The position numbers and the translations under genes are program-made. A DNA stretch of 64,000 bases from Marinifilum breve. GTDB taxonomy: Bacteria; Bacteroidota; Bacteroidia; Bacteroidales; Marinifilaceae. Of the stretch, positions 54,988 to 64,000 are shown piece after piece (positions within the stretch are counted from its first letter, which is position 1; every line of letters begins with the position of its first letter). The notes beneath the pieces were generated by a model. That model had not been told where the DNA came from and searched no databases. It saw nothing but the letters and a program-made list of their open reading frames with translations. The stretch is taken from positions 1 to 64,000 of the forward strand of contig NZ_QFLI01000005.1 of NCBI RefSeq assembly GCF_003202155.1, given 5' to 3'.

Positions 54988-55596
54988 TTACTTAGAATAC
55001 AATTCAACGATTAACTGTTCCTTGATATTTTCAGGAATTTCTGTTCTTTCAGGTACGTTAAGAAACTTACCGCTAAGAGAGGTTTGATCCCATTCCAACC
55101 AAGATGCTTGGTTATATCTGGCAGTTGATAAAGAATCGGTAATAACTTCTAAAGATTTCGATTTTTCACGAATTCCAATAATATCTCCGGTTTTTACCGA
55201 GTAAGAAGGAATGTTACAGATCTGTCCGTTTACTGTTACGTGCTTATGGCTAACCAACTGACGTGCAGCTGATCTTGTTGGAGCAACACCTAATCTGTAA
55301 ACTACATTATCTAAACGACATTCAAGAAGTTGTAACAAAACTTCACCGGTAATACCCTTACTTCTTGCGGCCTTTTTAAATAAGTTCGAGAATTGTTTCT
55401 CCAATACACCGTAAGTGTATTTCGCTTTTTGCTTTTCTTTCAATTGTACCCCGTACTCAGACATTTTTTTTCTACGACGGCTGTTACCGTGCTGTCCTGG
55501 AGGGTAATTTTTATTTTCAAATGCTTTATCAGGTCCAAAAATTGGCTCACCAAATTTTCTAGCAATTTTTGACTTTGGTCCTATATATCTAGCCAT
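54988..55596 (-). CDS. rpsD: 30S ribosomal protein S4
   Basis: A 202-residue primary 16S rRNA-binding protein. The opening [20 protein letters not shown], the central helical part and the S4 domain ([32 protein letters not shown]) are clear. No zinc-binding Cys cluster is present at the N terminus, so it is the C-minus form. A 142-nt gap separates it from rpsK, the largest gap in this part of the operon. Confidence 0.97.
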   Translation of the reverse strand: MARYIGPKSKIARKFGEPIFGPDKAFENKNYPPGQHGNSRRRKKMSEYGVQLKEKQKAKYTYGVLEKQFSNLFKKAARSKGITGEVLLQLLECRLDNVVYRLGVAPTRSAARQLVSHKHVTVNGQICNIPSYSVKTGDIIGIREKSKSLEVITDSLSTARYNQASWLEWDQTSLSGKFLNVPERTEIPENIKEQLIVELYSK

Positions 55597-55738
55597 GTTA
55601 TTTAAAATTTAAATTTTTCTAATAATAGAAACTTTGCTTACTCAGATTTGAATTACAAAAGTGCCGCGATTTTTTTGAGAGGATTCAAAAAAAATAATCC
55701 AATCTTAAGCTTGCATTTTTTATTAAACCTTATACTTA

Positions 55739-56128
55739 TTAAACTCTACGTCTCTTAGGAGGACGACATCCGTTGTGTGGAAGTGGAGTAACATCTACAA
55801 TTTCAGAAATATCGATTCCACATGCATTGATTGCACGAATTGCAGATTCACGTCCGTTACCTGGACCTTTAACAAATACTTTTACTTTTCTCAACCCTAA
55901 ATCGTGAGCTACTTTTCCACAATCAGTTGCAGCTTGCTGAGCAGCGTAAGGAGTGTTCTTTTTAGAACCTCTAAAGCCCATTTTACCAGCTGAAGACCAT
56001 GAAATAACTTGTCCGTTATTATTGGTTAAAGAGATAATAATATTGTTAAACGATGAATGGATATGAGCCTGTCCTACAGCCTCAATCTTCACAACTTTTT
56101 TCTTTACTGATGTTGACTTCTTTGCCAT
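55739..56128 (-). CDS. rpsK: 30S ribosomal protein S11
   Basis: A 129-residue protein of the 30S platform. Typical parts are [41 protein letters not shown] and the C-terminal [18 protein letters not shown]. It lies 10 nt after rpsM. Confidence 0.97.
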   Translation of the reverse strand: MAKKSTSVKKKVVKIEAVGQAHIHSSFNNIIISLTNNNGQVISWSSAGKMGFRGSKKNTPYAAQQAATDCGKVAHDLGLRKVKVFVKGPGNGRESAIRAINACGIDISEIVDVTPLPHNGCRPPKRRRV

Positions 56129-56138
56129 AACTTAACAA

Positions 56139-56516
56139 TTATTTAGTCGCTTTCTTTTTGTTTGCAACTGTTTTTCTTTTACCTTTTCTGGTACGTGAGT
56201 TGTTTTTGGTTTTTTGTCCACGCAATGGTAAACCAATACGGTGACGAACACCACGATAACAACCAATATCCATCAAACGCTTAATATTCAGTTGAGTTAA
56301 AGAACGCAACTCCCCTTCAACCTTAAAGCTTGCATTAATCGCCTGACGAATCTTAGCAGATTCATCATCTGTCCAGTCTTTTACCTTAGTATCATACGCT
56401 ACACCAGCTTCGTCCAAAATCTGACGAGCAGCGCTACGACCAATACCGAAGATATAAGTCAAGCTAATTACACCTCTTTTGTTTTGAGGCAGATCAACTC
56501 CAACAATTCTAGCCAT
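56139..56516 (-). CDS. rpsM: 30S ribosomal protein S13
   Basis: A 125-residue protein of the 30S head. The helix-two-turn-helix part ([22 protein letters not shown]) and the basic tail [17 protein letters not shown] that reaches the P-site tRNA are clear. Position between rpmJ and rpsK is standard. Confidence 0.97.
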   Translation of the reverse strand: MARIVGVDLPQNKRGVISLTYIFGIGRSAARQILDEAGVAYDTKVKDWTDDESAKIRQAINASFKVEGELRSLTQLNIKRLMDIGCYRGVRHRIGLPLRGQKTKNNSRTRKGKRKTVANKKKATK

Positions 56517-56552
56517 AAATTAAATATTTATCTTATTATAAAATTAATCAAA

Positions 56553-56669
56553 TTATCCCTGACGTTGCTTGAACTTAGGATTCTTTTTATTAATCACATA
56601 CAAACGTCCTTTTCTTCTTACGATTTTACAATCTTCAGAACGTTTCTTTACAGATGCTCTTACTTTCAT
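56553..56669 (-). CDS. rpmJ: 50S ribosomal protein L36
   Basis: A 38-residue protein, too short for ordinary gene finding. It starts [20 protein letters not shown] and ends NPKFKQRQG. Only one of the zinc-ligand Cys/His residues of classical L36 remains (Cys14), so it is the zinc-free form usual in Bacteroidota. It lies between infA and rpsM, as expected. Confidence 0.95.
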   Translation of the reverse strand: MKVRASVKKRSEDCKIVRRKGRLYVINKKNPKFKQRQG

Positions 56670-56680
56670 TTTTATCGAGT

Positions 56681-56902
56681 TTAATTTTTGTATCTAAAAG
56701 TAATGCGCCCTTTAGTAAGATCATATGGTGACATTTCTACTTTCACTTTATCACCTGGTAAGATCTTAATGTAGTGCATTCTCATTTTACCGGAAATGTG
56801 CGCTGTAATCACATGACCGTTTTCAAGTTCTACACGAAACATAGCATTTGATAATGCTTCGGTAATAGTACCGTCTTGTTCTATTGAAGGCTGTTTAGCC
56901 AT
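56681..56902 (-). CDS. infA: Translation initiation factor IF-1
   Basis: A 73-residue OB-fold protein that binds the ribosomal A site. The start at 56902 gives [20 protein letters not shown], the family N terminus; a longer frame reaching into map is not used. The strands [20 protein letters not shown] and [21 protein letters not shown] are typical. It lies 22 nt after map. Confidence 0.96.
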   Translation of the reverse strand: MAKQPSIEQDGTITEALSNAMFRVELENGHVITAHISGKMRMHYIKILPGDKVKVEMSPYDLTKGRITFRYKN

Positions 56903-56924
56903 AAGCTCTTTATATTTTATTAGT

Positions 56925-57686
56925 TTATTCTTCAATAAATTCAAAACCGGACAGGATTTGAGCCTTTCCCTTACGAACAACTATTGTATGTTCGAAATGT
57001 GCGGATGCTTGTCCATCGGCCGTTACAATTGTCCATCCATCATCTTCCTGATAAATATCTCGCTTACCAAGATTAATCATGGGTTCGATTGCAAGTACTA
57101 ATCCGTCTCTCAATTTTAATCCTCGACCTTGTCGTCCATAATTCGGAACCTGAGGATCTTCATGAAGACTTTTTCCTATTCCGTGCCCTACCATTTCTCG
57201 AACAACCGAGTAATCATTCTTCTCAGCATGCTTTTGAATGGCAAAACCGATATCTCTTAGATGATTACCTTCGACAGCTTTTTCTATTCCTTTATAAAGA
57301 GCTTCTTTGGTAACCCTCAACAATTGTTGAATTTCCGGCTTCACTGTTCCAACAGAAAAAGTGTATGCCGAATCGCCATAAAAGCCATTCAACAAAACAC
57401 CACAATCACAGGATACAATATCGCCTTCTTTCAACTCATAGGAAGATGGAACTCCATGAACTACCTGATTATTAATTGAAATACACAGGGTATTTGGGAA
57501 TCCATCATAACCAAGAAACGCAGGCTTTGCACCATTGTCTCTTATGTACTCCTCTGCAATTTTATCTAAGCTTAAGGTTGAAACACCTGGAGCTATGGCC
57601 TTAGATATCTCACCTAAGGTCCTAGCCACCAGATTGTTACTTTTAGACATTAAGTCTATTTCTTCCTCTGTCTTATAAAAAATCAC
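56925..57686 (-). CDS. map: Methionine aminopeptidase, type I
   Basis: A 253-residue metalloenzyme that removes N-terminal Met. The metal ligands lie in [17 protein letters not shown] (two Asp), [16 protein letters not shown] (His), IEPM (Glu) and SAHFEHT (Glu). The length is that of type I without extension. Gene order secY-map-infA is the classical one. Confidence 0.96.
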   Translation of the reverse strand: MIFYKTEEEIDLMSKSNNLVARTLGEISKAIAPGVSTLSLDKIAEEYIRDNGAKPAFLGYDGFPNTLCISINNQVVHGVPSSYELKEGDIVSCDCGVLLNGFYGDSAYTFSVGTVKPEIQQLLRVTKEALYKGIEKAVEGNHLRDIGFAIQKHAEKNDYSVVREMVGHGIGKSLHEDPQVPNYGRQGRGLKLRDGLVLAIEPMINLGKRDIYQEDDGWTIVTADGQASAHFEHTIVVRKGKAQILSGFEFIEE

Positions 57687-57707
57687 TGCAAAGAAAGCAA
57701 AAATATT

Positions 57708-59051
57708 TTAATAAGCAGCAGCTCCTCCCGGAGTTTTACCTTTTATTCTACCAGACTTCATCAATCCGTCGTAATGACGCATTAATAAGTGAGACTCAAT
57801 TTGCTGTAATGTATCAAGCACTACACCAACCAAAATCAACAATGAAGTACCACCGTAAAATTGTGCAAATTCATTATTCACTCCAGCAATCATTGCAAAA
57901 GCTGGTAAGATTGCTACTAAACCTAAGAAGATTGATCCAGGTAAAGTAATACGTGACATTACAGTATCAAGGAAATCGATAGTTTTCTTTCCTGGTTTAA
58001 TACCTGGAATAAACCCACCATTTTTCTTCATATCCTCAGCCATTTGCGTTGGATTTACTGTAATAGCAGTATAGAAATATGTGAATAAAACAATCATTAC
58101 AAAGAACAGAGCGTTGTACCAAAATCCGGTAAAGTTAGATAAGGCTGCAGCTACTCCTGTTAATGCATCGGAACTAGCATAGTTAACAAACGCCATTGGC
58201 AAGAACATAATTGCCTGAGCAAAGATGATTGGCATAACACCAGCAGCATTCACTTTCAAAGGAATATACTGACGTACTCCACCATATTGCTTGTTACCTA
58301 CGATTCTTTTAGCATATTGTACAGGTATCTTTCTTGTTCCTTGTACCAACAAAATTGTTAGTGCAAAAATGATGAATAGAACAACAATTTCAAGAACCAA
58401 AACGATTAAACCACCGCCATGTCCTTCAATTCTTGATCCTAATTCAGCAATGAACGAGAATGGTAATCTTGCAATAATACCGATCATGATGATAATTGAA
58501 ATACCATTACCGATTCCTTTATCAGTAATTTTTTCACCCAACCACATAATGAACATTGATCCTGCCGCAAGAATTACCACAGAAGATACCGTAAAGAATG
58601 TACCTTTTAAAATAAAGGCTGCTTCAGGTAAAGTTGTATGTAAGTTTAATAAATATCCTGGTGCTTGAAGAACAAGGATAATAACGGTTAGGTAACGTGT
58701 GATCTGATTGATTTTTCTACGTCCACTTTCTCCTTCACGTTGTAATCTTTGGAAATAAGGAACCGCAATTCCCATTAACTGGATTACAATAGAGGCAGAA
58801 ATGTATGGCATGATACCGAGAGCAAATATCGAGGCGTTCGCAAACGCACCTCCCGAAAACATGTTCAACAATCCTAAAACCCCATCCGCTGTTTGAGATT
58901 TTAACGCGTCCAAATGTGCCGGGTCAATACCTGGCAAAACCACCTTAGCACCTAAACGGTACACTAAAAGAAGACCAATTGTAGTTAAGATACGAGATCT
59001 TAAATCTTCAATCTTCCAGATGTTCTTCAATGTTTCTATTAAACCTTTCAT
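57708..59051 (-). CDS. secY: Protein translocase subunit SecY
   Basis: A 447-residue integral membrane protein, ten membrane helices, the pore of the Sec translocon. Conserved parts include the plug-containing first loop (PGIDPAHLDALKSQ), NMFSGGAFANASIFALGIMPYISASI, and the cytoplasmic GIKPGKKTIDFLD and GGTSLLILVGVVLDTLQQIE segments. It ends GRIKGKTPGGAAAY. It lies between rplO and map. Confidence 0.97.
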   Translation of the reverse strand: MKGLIETLKNIWKIEDLRSRILTTIGLLLVYRLGAKVVLPGIDPAHLDALKSQTADGVLGLLNMFSGGAFANASIFALGIMPYISASIVIQLMGIAVPYFQRLQREGESGRRKINQITRYLTVIILVLQAPGYLLNLHTTLPEAAFILKGTFFTVSSVVILAAGSMFIMWLGEKITDKGIGNGISIIIMIGIIARLPFSFIAELGSRIEGHGGGLIVLVLEIVVLFIIFALTILLVQGTRKIPVQYAKRIVGNKQYGGVRQYIPLKVNAAGVMPIIFAQAIMFLPMAFVNYASSDALTGVAAALSNFTGFWYNALFFVMIVLFTYFYTAITVNPTQMAEDMKKNGGFIPGIKPGKKTIDFLDTVMSRITLPGSIFLGLVAILPAFAMIAGVNNEFAQFYGGTSLLILVGVVLDTLQQIESHLLMRHYDGLMKSGRIKGKTPGGAAAY

Positions 59052-59059
59052 ATTTAATC

Positions 59060-59506
59060 TTACAATTTAACAACTGTTCCTTCTACTGCTTCAATCGCTG
59101 CTTGAGCAGATTTCGAGAATGCATGAGCTTTTACTTCTAACTTAGCAGTAATTGTACCATTACCTAAAATCTTAATATTATCGTTCTTTGATGCTAAACC
59201 AGCATTTACTAAAACTTCTACGTCGATAGCTGTAATGTTATTTTTTTCTGCTAAGGCTTGTAAAACTTCAACATTAATAGCTTTGTATTCTTTTCTGTTG
59301 ATGTTCTTAAATCCAAACTTAGGAACTCTTCGTTGCAAAGGCATTTGACCCCCTTCGAAACCAACTTTTTTAGAGTATCCAGATCTTGACTTCGCACCTT
59401 TATGTCCTCTTGTTGAGGTACCGCCTCTACCTGATCCTTGACCGCGACCGATTCTCTTGTTAGATTTAATCGATCCTGCAGCGGGTTTTAAGTTACTTAA
59501 GTCCAT
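59060..59506 (-). CDS. rplO: 50S ribosomal protein L15
   Basis: A 148-residue protein. The glycine- and arginine-rich start ([20 protein letters not shown]) threads into 23S rRNA, and the [17 protein letters not shown] region is diagnostic. It lies between rpmD and secY, 8 nt before the latter. Confidence 0.97.
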   Translation of the reverse strand: MDLSNLKPAAGSIKSNKRIGRGQGSGRGGTSTRGHKGAKSRSGYSKKVGFEGGQMPLQRRVPKFGFKNINRKEYKAINVEVLQALAEKNNITAIDVEVLVNAGLASKNDNIKILGNGTITAKLEVKAHAFSKSAQAAIEAVEGTVVKL

Positions 59507-59535
59507 ATCTATTTATTACTAAATATTTACAATGA

Positions 59536-59712
59536 TTATTCTTCTACGGAAACCAAGTGTTGTACTTTAGCCACCATACCTTTAATTTGAGGTGTAGCTT
59601 CATGTTCAACAGTAGCATTGATTTTATTCAAACCTAATGCTTCCAAGGTTTTTTTCTGGCGTTCGGTACTACCGATTTTGCTCTTTACTTGAGTGATTTT
59701 AATCTTAGCCAT
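59536..59712 (-). CDS. rpmD: 50S ribosomal protein L30
   Basis: A 58-residue protein, just under ordinary size cut-offs. It opens [20 protein letters not shown], followed by [12 protein letters not shown] and [16 protein letters not shown], all typical of bacterial L30. It lies in the gap between rpsE and rplO, the standard spot. Confidence 0.95.
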   Translation of the reverse strand: MAKIKITQVKSKIGSTERQKKTLEALGLNKINATVEHEATPQIKGMVAKVQHLVSVEE

Positions 59713-59722
59713 TTTCCTTAAA

Positions 59723-60235
59723 TTATCCGTTAAACACTTTATCTAATGAAACACCTCTGTGCTCAGCAACTGTATGAGCATCTCTCAATTCAGCAAGTGC
59801 ATTGAAAGTAGCTTTTACAAGGTTGTGAGGGTTTGATGAACCTTTTGATTTAGCAAGTACGTCGGTTACCCCAACACTCTCTAGTACGGCACGCATCGCA
59901 CCACCAGCTTTAACCCCGGTACCGTGAGAAGCAGGCTTAATAAAAACCTGTGCTCCGCCATATCTAGATAATTGTTCGTGAGGAATAGTTCCTTTGTAAA
60001 CAGGTACTTTAATCAAATTTTTCTTAGCAGCCTCTACTCCTTTTGCAATAGCAGTGGTAACCTCGTTTGCTTTACCAAGTCCCCATCCTACTAATCCATT
60101 CTCGTTTCCTACAACAACAATTGCAGAGAAACTAAAAGTTCTACCACCTTTTGTTACTTTAGTAACACGATTAATAGCAACCAGTCTGTCTTTCAATTCT
60201 GCGTCGCTGGTCTTAACGTTTTTGATATCTGCCAT
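59723..60235 (-). CDS. rpsE: 30S ribosomal protein S5
   Basis: A 170-residue protein of the decoding-fidelity region. The double-stranded RNA-binding half includes [20 protein letters not shown] and [20 protein letters not shown]; the C-terminal half includes [16 protein letters not shown]. It lies 5 nt after rplR. Confidence 0.97.
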   Translation of the reverse strand: MADIKNVKTSDAELKDRLVAINRVTKVTKGGRTFSFSAIVVVGNENGLVGWGLGKANEVTTAIAKGVEAAKKNLIKVPVYKGTIPHEQLSRYGGAQVFIKPASHGTGVKAGGAMRAVLESVGVTDVLAKSKGSSNPHNLVKATFNALAELRDAHTVAEHRGVSLDKVFNG

Positions 60236-60240
60236 AATTA

Positions 60241-60597
60241 TTAAAATTTAAGGCCACCTTTACGAGCAGCGTCCGCTAATGATTTAACTCTACCATGGTA
60301 TAAGTAACCATTTCTATCGAAAACAACACTAGTGATACCTGCAGCGCTTGCTTTTTCAGCAATTGCTTGTCCTACTAGTTCAGCTTGTTCAATTTTATTT
60401 ACTGATTTTTCAGCAATCTCTTTGATTTGTGAGCTAGTCGCCATCAAAGTTTTACCTGAAAGATCGTCGATCAATTGTACTGAAATCTGCTTATTTGAAC
60501 GAAAAACTGACATTCTTGGTCTTTCAGCAGTTCCAGAAACAGACTTGCGAATTCTTCTTTTAATTCTTAGTCTTCTTTCTTGCTTAGTTAAAGCCAT
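60241..60597 (-). CDS. rplR: 50S ribosomal protein L18
   Basis: A 118-residue 5S rRNA-binding protein. [20 protein letters not shown] and the strand [18 protein letters not shown] are typical, as is the end [20 protein letters not shown]. It lies between rplF and rpsE. Confidence 0.97.
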   Translation of the reverse strand: MALTKQERRLRIKRRIRKSVSGTAERPRMSVFRSNKQISVQLIDDLSGKTLMATSSQIKEIAEKSVNKIEQAELVGQAIAEKASAAGITSVVFDRNGYLYHGRVKSLADAARKGGLKF

Positions 60598-60615
60598 AAT
60601 TTACTGTTTTAGAAA

Positions 60616-61170
60616 TTATTTACCTGCAGATTTACCAGCTTTTCTTCTAAGCTGTTCTCCAACAAATTTAATACCTTTACCTTTATATGGCTCAGGTTTT
60701 CTGAATGATCTGATTTTAGCAGCTACTTGACCTACTAAGTGCTTATCGCAACTCTCAAGAGTGATAATTGGGTTAGCACGTTTTTCAGTTACAGCAGTTA
60801 CTTTAACCTCTGGAGCAATTTCCATGTGGATCAAGTGAGAGTAACCTAAAGCTAATTCCAAAAGCTGACCTTTTGAAGTTGCACGGTAACCAACACCCAC
60901 TAATTCTTGCTCAATTTTATAACCTTCAGTTACACCAATAACCATGTTGTTCACTAATGAACGGTATAAACCGTGCATAGCTTTATGTCTTTTCTGATCA
61001 GAAGGACGTTCAAGAACAACTTTGTTTTCTTCAACAGAAACTTTGATTTCGGCATCAATTTGTTGTGTTAATTCACCTTTAGGTCCTTTAACAACTACTG
61101 AATTATCTTTATTTACCGTTACGCTTACTCCGGCAGGCAAATTGATAGGTAATTTTCCAATTCGTGACAT
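60616..61170 (-). CDS. rplF: 50S ribosomal protein L6
   Basis: A 184-residue protein with two similar alpha/beta domains. MSRIGKLPINLPAGVSVTV starts it and KPEPYKGKGIKFVGEQLRRK near the end is diagnostic. Its start is preceded, 7 nt upstream, by AAGGAGG, a near-perfect Shine-Dalgarno sequence that stands out in this genome. Confidence 0.97.
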   Translation of the reverse strand: MSRIGKLPINLPAGVSVTVNKDNSVVVKGPKGELTQQIDAEIKVSVEENKVVLERPSDQKRHKAMHGLYRSLVNNMVIGVTEGYKIEQELVGVGYRATSKGQLLELALGYSHLIHMEIAPEVKVTAVTEKRANPIITLESCDKHLVGQVAAKIRSFRKPEPYKGKGIKFVGEQLRRKAGKSAGK

Positions 61171-61177
61171 TTCTAAT

Positions 61178-61184
61178 CCTCCTT
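61178..61184 (-). promoter_or_regulatory. Strong Shine-Dalgarno site before rplF
   Basis: AAGGAGG on the minus strand, 7 nt before the ATG and just after the rpsH stop codon. Most other starts in the window lack any such site, as is usual in Bacteroidota, so this one may have a special purpose. Confidence 0.7.
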
Positions 61185-61186
61185 AA

Positions 61187-61582
61187 TTAATAAACGTAAC
61201 ACAATATTTCACCACCAACATGCTTCTGACGAGCTTCTTTGTCAGTCATAACTCCCTGAGAAGTTGAAAGAATCGCAATTCCTAAACCGTTAAGTACGCG
61301 AGGTAATTCTAAAGCTCCACAATATTTTCTCAAACCTGGTTTTGACACACGCTTAAGATCTTTGATTGCTGGAATTTTGGTTTCAGGATGGTATTTCAAA
61401 GCAATTTTAATTACTCCTTGAAGTCCATCGTCTACAAATTTGTAGTTAAGGATATAACCTTTATCCTTAAGAATCTTTGTCATTTCTTTTTTCACGTTCG
61501 ATGCTGGCACCTCAACAACTTTGTGATTTGCCATGATCGCATTTCTTAAACGTGTAAGAAAATCTGCTATTGGATCTGTCAT
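61187..61582 (-). CDS. rpsH: 30S ribosomal protein S8
   Basis: About 131 residues from the ATG at 61582, giving the family start [20 protein letters not shown]; the longer open frame is not needed. The RNA-binding end [25 protein letters not shown] is typical. S8 is the translational repressor of the spc operon in E. coli. A small hairpin lies just upstream. Confidence 0.96.
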   Translation of the reverse strand: MTDPIADFLTRLRNAIMANHKVVEVPASNVKKEMTKILKDKGYILNYKFVDDGLQGVIKIALKYHPETKIPAIKDLKRVSKPGLRKYCGALELPRVLNGLGIAILSTSQGVMTDKEARQKHVGGEILCYVY

Positions 61583-61602
61583 ATAATAAAAAATTAAATT
61601 GA

Positions 61603-61618
61603 TCCCGATTTCTCGGGA
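61603..61618. other. Short hairpin between rpsN and rpsH
   Basis: TCCCGA and TCGGGA flank a TTTC loop, forming a 6-bp stem in an otherwise AT-rich gap. No T run follows. Possible mRNA processing or regulatory element. Confidence 0.45.
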
Positions 61619-61653
61619 CAATATTTAACAATAATCTGATAAACAAATTTTGA

Positions 61654-61923
61654 TTACCAACTTGCCTTCTTAACTCCTGGGATTAAACCAGCTGAAGCCA
61701 TTTCACGGAAAGTGATACGACTTACTCCGAATTGTCTCATATAACCTTTCGGACGACCGGTTAACTTACATCTGTTGTGCAAACGAACAGGTGATGAGTT
61801 TTTTGGCAAACGACTAAGAGCGATGTAATCGCCTTCCTCTTTAAGTTTAGCTCTTTTAGCTGCGTATTTTTCAACTAATTTCTGACGCTTAACTTCGCGA
61901 GCTTTCATTGATTCTTTAGCCAT
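61654..61923 (-). CDS. rpsN: 30S ribosomal protein S14
   Basis: An 89-residue S14 of the long, zinc-free form: no CxxC pairs are found. It begins [20 protein letters not shown], and the C-terminal [20 protein letters not shown] is diagnostic. It lies between rplE and rpsH, 4 nt after rplE. Confidence 0.96.
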   Translation of the reverse strand: MAKESMKAREVKRQKLVEKYAAKRAKLKEEGDYIALSRLPKNSSPVRLHNRCKLTGRPKGYMRQFGVSRITFREMASAGLIPGVKKASW

Positions 61924-61927
61924 CGTC

Positions 61928-62482
61928 TTATTTTTTTAGATTTTTAAATGGTAATCCAAATTCTCTCAAAAGAGCATAAGCTTCTTCGTCGGTATTCGCA
62001 GTAGTAACGAAGGTAATGTTCATACCCATGATTTTGTTTACGTTATCCAAAACAATCTCAGGGAAAATGATTTGTTCTTCGATACCTAAAGTATAGTTAC
62101 CTCTACCGTCTAATTTACTCTTGATACCTTTAAAGTCACGGATACGTGGTAAAGCAACACGAACTAATTTTTCAAGAAATTCGTACATACGCTCACGACG
62201 TAAAGTTACAGTAGTACCAATTGGCATACCTTTACGTAACTTAAAGTTCGAGATATCTTTAGAAGACAAAGTCTGAACAGCTTTCTGACCAGTAATTGCA
62301 GTAAGCTCGTTTACAGAGAATTCAAGTATTTTCTTATCAGCAATCGCCGAACCAACACCTTGGTTAATTACTATCTTCGTTAATTTAGGTGCTTGCATTA
62401 CAGTTTTGTAATCGAATTCCTTCATTAAAGCAGGAACGATTTCTTCTGCATACTGTTTTTTAAGAGTCGGTGTATAGCTCAT
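61928..62482 (-). CDS. rplE: 50S ribosomal protein L5
   Basis: A 184-residue 5S rRNA-binding protein that touches P-site t[22 protein letters not shown] and the ending [20 protein letters not shown] are typical. Its start overlaps the rplX stop by one base, and GGAGGAG inside the end of rplX may act as a ribosome-binding site. Confidence 0.97.
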   Translation of the reverse strand: MSYTPTLKKQYAEEIVPALMKEFDYKTVMQAPKLTKIVINQGVGSAIADKKILEFSVNELTAITGQKAVQTLSSKDISNFKLRKGMPIGTTVTLRRERMYEFLEKLVRVALPRIRDFKGIKSKLDGRGNYTLGIEEQIIFPEIVLDNVNKIMGMNITFVTTANTDEEAYALLREFGLPFKNLKK

Positions 62483-62799
62483 TACTTAATCTCCTCCCCT
62501 GACTTTTTAGAGTATCTAACTAATTTATTGTTGTCGCCCTCTTTTCTACCAATACGGGTAGCTTTTCCTGTTGAAGGATCTTTCACATTTAAGTTTGAAA
62601 TGTGAATTGAGGCTTCTTTTTTAACGATACCACCTTGAGGATTCTCAGCGTTTGGCTTGGTGTGTTTAGAAATCATATTAACACCTTCAACGATCGCACG
62701 TTGCTTGTCAACAAGAACTTCTAATACTTTACCTTCCTGTCCTTTTGATTCCCCAGCGTTTACAATAACGGTATCACCCTTTTTAATATGTAACTTCAT
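62482..62799 (-). CDS. rplX: 50S ribosomal protein L24
   Basis: A 105-residue assembly-initiating protein with a KOW motif ([23 protein letters not shown]). The continuation [21 protein letters not shown] is standard. It overlaps rplE by one base and follows rplN by 19 nt. Confidence 0.97.
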   Translation of the reverse strand: MKLHIKKGDTVIVNAGESKGQEGKVLEVLVDKQRAIVEGVNMISKHTKPNAENPQGGIVKKEASIHISNLNVKDPSTGKATRIGRKEGDNNKLVRYSKKSGEEIK

Positions 62800-62818
62800 T
62801 GTTCTAGGTTTACAAAGA

Positions 62819-63184
62819 TTATAAAACTTCTGGTGCTAAAGAAACGATCTTCATATCAGTGTCACGTAACTCTCTTGCAACAGGTCCAAAAATACGGGTT
62901 CCTCTCATTTCACCAGCAGTGTTTAATAAAACACATGCGTTATCATCGAAGCGAATATAAGATCCGTCTTGTCTTCTAATCTCTTTTTTGGTGCGAACAA
63001 CAACTGCTTTTGTTACTGTTCCTTTTTTCATATCGGAACCGGCGATAGCGTTCTTCACGGTAACCACAATTTTATCTCCAATTGAAGCATAACGTTTTTT
63101 GGTACCGCCTAACACGCGGATACAAAGTACTTCCTTTGCTCCACTGTTATCAGCTACTAATAGTCTACTTTCTGTTTGTATCAT
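62819..63184 (-). CDS. rplN: 50S ribosomal protein L14
   Basis: A 121-residue protein at the subunit interface. [20 protein letters not shown] and the end [21 protein letters not shown] are diagnostic. It lies 2 nt after rpsQ. Confidence 0.97.
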   Translation of the reverse strand: MIQTESRLLVADNSGAKEVLCIRVLGGTKKRYASIGDKIVVTVKNAIAGSDMKKGTVTKAVVVRTKKEIRRQDGSYIRFDDNACVLLNTAGEMRGTRIFGPVARELRDTDMKIVSLAPEVL

Positions 63185-63186
63185 GA

Positions 63187-63441
63187 TTACTTAGCTCTTT
63201 CAATAATTTCCACTAATCTCCAACTCTTATTTTTACTTAAAGGTCGGGTTTCCATGATTTTTACGGTATCACCTTCGTTACAGGTGTTTTCCTCATCGTG
63301 AGCAGTGAATTTTTTGGTTTTGTTCACAAATTTACCGTAAATCGGGTGTTTTTCCTTTGTGTGAACTGCAACAGTAATGGATTTTTCCATTTTGTTGCTA
63401 ACCACAACCCCGATACGCTCTTTTCTAAGATTTCTTTCCAT
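63187..63441 (-). CDS. rpsQ: 30S ribosomal protein S17
   Basis: An 84-residue OB-fold primary binding protein. The ATG at 63441 ([20 protein letters not shown]) is preferred to the GTG one codon upstream. [22 protein letters not shown] is typical. Confidence 0.96.
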   Translation of the reverse strand: MERNLRKERIGVVVSNKMEKSITVAVHTKEKHPIYGKFVNKTKKFTAHDEENTCNEGDTVKIMETRPLSKNKSWRLVEIIERAK

Positions 63442-63448
63442 CACTTTT

Positions 63449-63646
63449 TTACTTTTCAGTTAATTGTCTCTGACGTAACTCTGTCATCAATTTGGCAATG
63501 TTGCGTCTCGTTTCCTTAATTTGCAAAGGATTTTCCAAAGGTGAAATAGCGTGATTTAGTCTGAAGCGAGTTAATGATGCTCTCTCAGCATCCAACTTTT
63601 CTACTATTTCCTGTGTTGTTAACTCTTTAATTTCTGAATTCTTCAT
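63449..63646 (-). CDS. rpmC: 50S ribosomal protein L29
   Basis: A 65-residue helical protein near the exit tunnel. [20 protein letters not shown] and [16 protein letters not shown] are typical of L29. It lies 2 nt after rplP. Confidence 0.96.
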   Translation of the reverse strand: MKNSEIKELTTQEIVEKLDAERASLTRFRLNHAISPLENPLQIKETRRNIAKLMTELRQRQLTEK

Positions 63647-63648
63647 GA

Positions 63649-64000
63649 TTAATCATTTGAACTTTCAACATAATCACGTCTTACGACAAACTTTGTAGTA
63701 ACAGGTAATTTTTGAGCTGCAAGACGCAATGCCTCTTTTGCTACTTCGTAAGGAACACCCTCACATTCGAATAACATTCTTCCTGGTGAAACAGGAGCAA
63801 CGAATCCTTCTGGAGAACCCTTACCCTTACCCATACGTACCTCTGCAGGCTTCTTAGTGATTGGCTTATCTGGGAAAATACGAATCCAGATTTGACCTTG
63901 TCTCTGCATATATCGGGTTACTGCCACACGAGCAGCTTCAATTTGACGACCAGTAATCCACTTTTCTTCAAGTGACTTGATCCCAAAAGATCCGAATGCT
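63649..64000 (-). CDS. rplP: 50S ribosomal protein L16 (5' part missing)
   Basis: The gene runs off the right window edge. The visible 116 codons, from [20 protein letters not shown] through [20 protein letters not shown] to the stop, match L16 from about residue 28 on. L16 contacts A-site and P-site tRNA. The missing N-terminal codons lie beyond position 64000. The frame is intact across the visible part. Confidence 0.95.
   Translation of the reverse strand, partial: AFGSFGIKSLEEKWITGRQIEAARVAVTRYMQRQGQIWIRIFPDKPITKKPAEVRMGKGKGSPEGFVAPVSPGRMLFECEGVPYEVAKEALRLAAQKLPVTTKFVVRRDYVESSND

Overview
The window is chromosomal DNA from a member of the Bacteroidota. The signs are a mutY-ssb-gldE-gldD gliding-motility gene block, Bacteroidota-only families (DUF4924, DUF4269, GldD, OMP_b-brl_3), near absence of Shine-Dalgarno sequences, TAnnTTTG-type -7 promoter elements, and a zinc-ligand-free L36 protein. 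A marine Bacteroidales relative (Marinifilaceae-like) is my best guess, but that rank is inference.

Layout. 1-12.2 kb: housekeeping genes (exonuclease, uridine kinase, mannose-6-phosphate isomerase, EngB, PRPP synthetase, L25, Pth, an Hsp15-like protein, a DMT permease, Lnt). 12.2-17.4 kb: small secreted proteins, an unusual DNPH1-like/DUF4269 fusion, a two-CW protein with a PAS histidine kinase, and a flavoprotein. 17.5-26.1 kb: DsbD, RNase G, a 30-residue ribosomal-protein-like gene, HU, then MutY, SSB, GldE, GldD and a phosphopantetheinyl transferase. 26.1-36.9 kb: a degenerate PafA-type phosphatase, DUF190/CrcB, YchF, transglutaminase and von Willebrand A secreted proteins, transketolase, and an ECF sigma/anti-sigma/CpxP-like set. 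47.0-53.3 kb: HisS, small membrane proteins, EttA, a single-domain response regulator and enolase. 53.4-64 kb: the S10-spc-alpha ribosomal operon, read leftwards from L16 (cut by the window edge) to L17.

The most interesting part is 36.97-44.39 kb. It is a leftward operon that looks like a biosynthetic cluster for a ribosomally made, modified peptide (RiPP). It begins with two small peptide genes, one of 41 codons and one of 60, both with a Gly-Gly motif followed by Glu and Arg. A PqqD-like/M50 metalloprotease fusion, an arginase-family enzyme, an LpxL-like acyltransferase with a possible C-terminal PqqD-like domain, a radical SAM/SPASM enzyme and an outer-membrane receptor follow, with overlaps or tiny gaps. 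A divergent histidine kinase/response regulator pair sits immediately upstream. My reading, as inference, is Arg-to-ornithine conversion followed by acylation and radical SAM modification, giving a lipidated peptide with its own outer-membrane protein and sensor.

A second theme is intergenic periodic DNA. Four arrays have periods of 21, 21, 41 and 41 bp, close to two or four helical turns, and there are two short 7-bp arrays. Their sequences are unrelated. The largest fills the whole space between two convergent genes with 18 units in near-perfect 21-bp register. No tRNA, rRNA, insertion sequence, CRISPR array or phage genes were seen.
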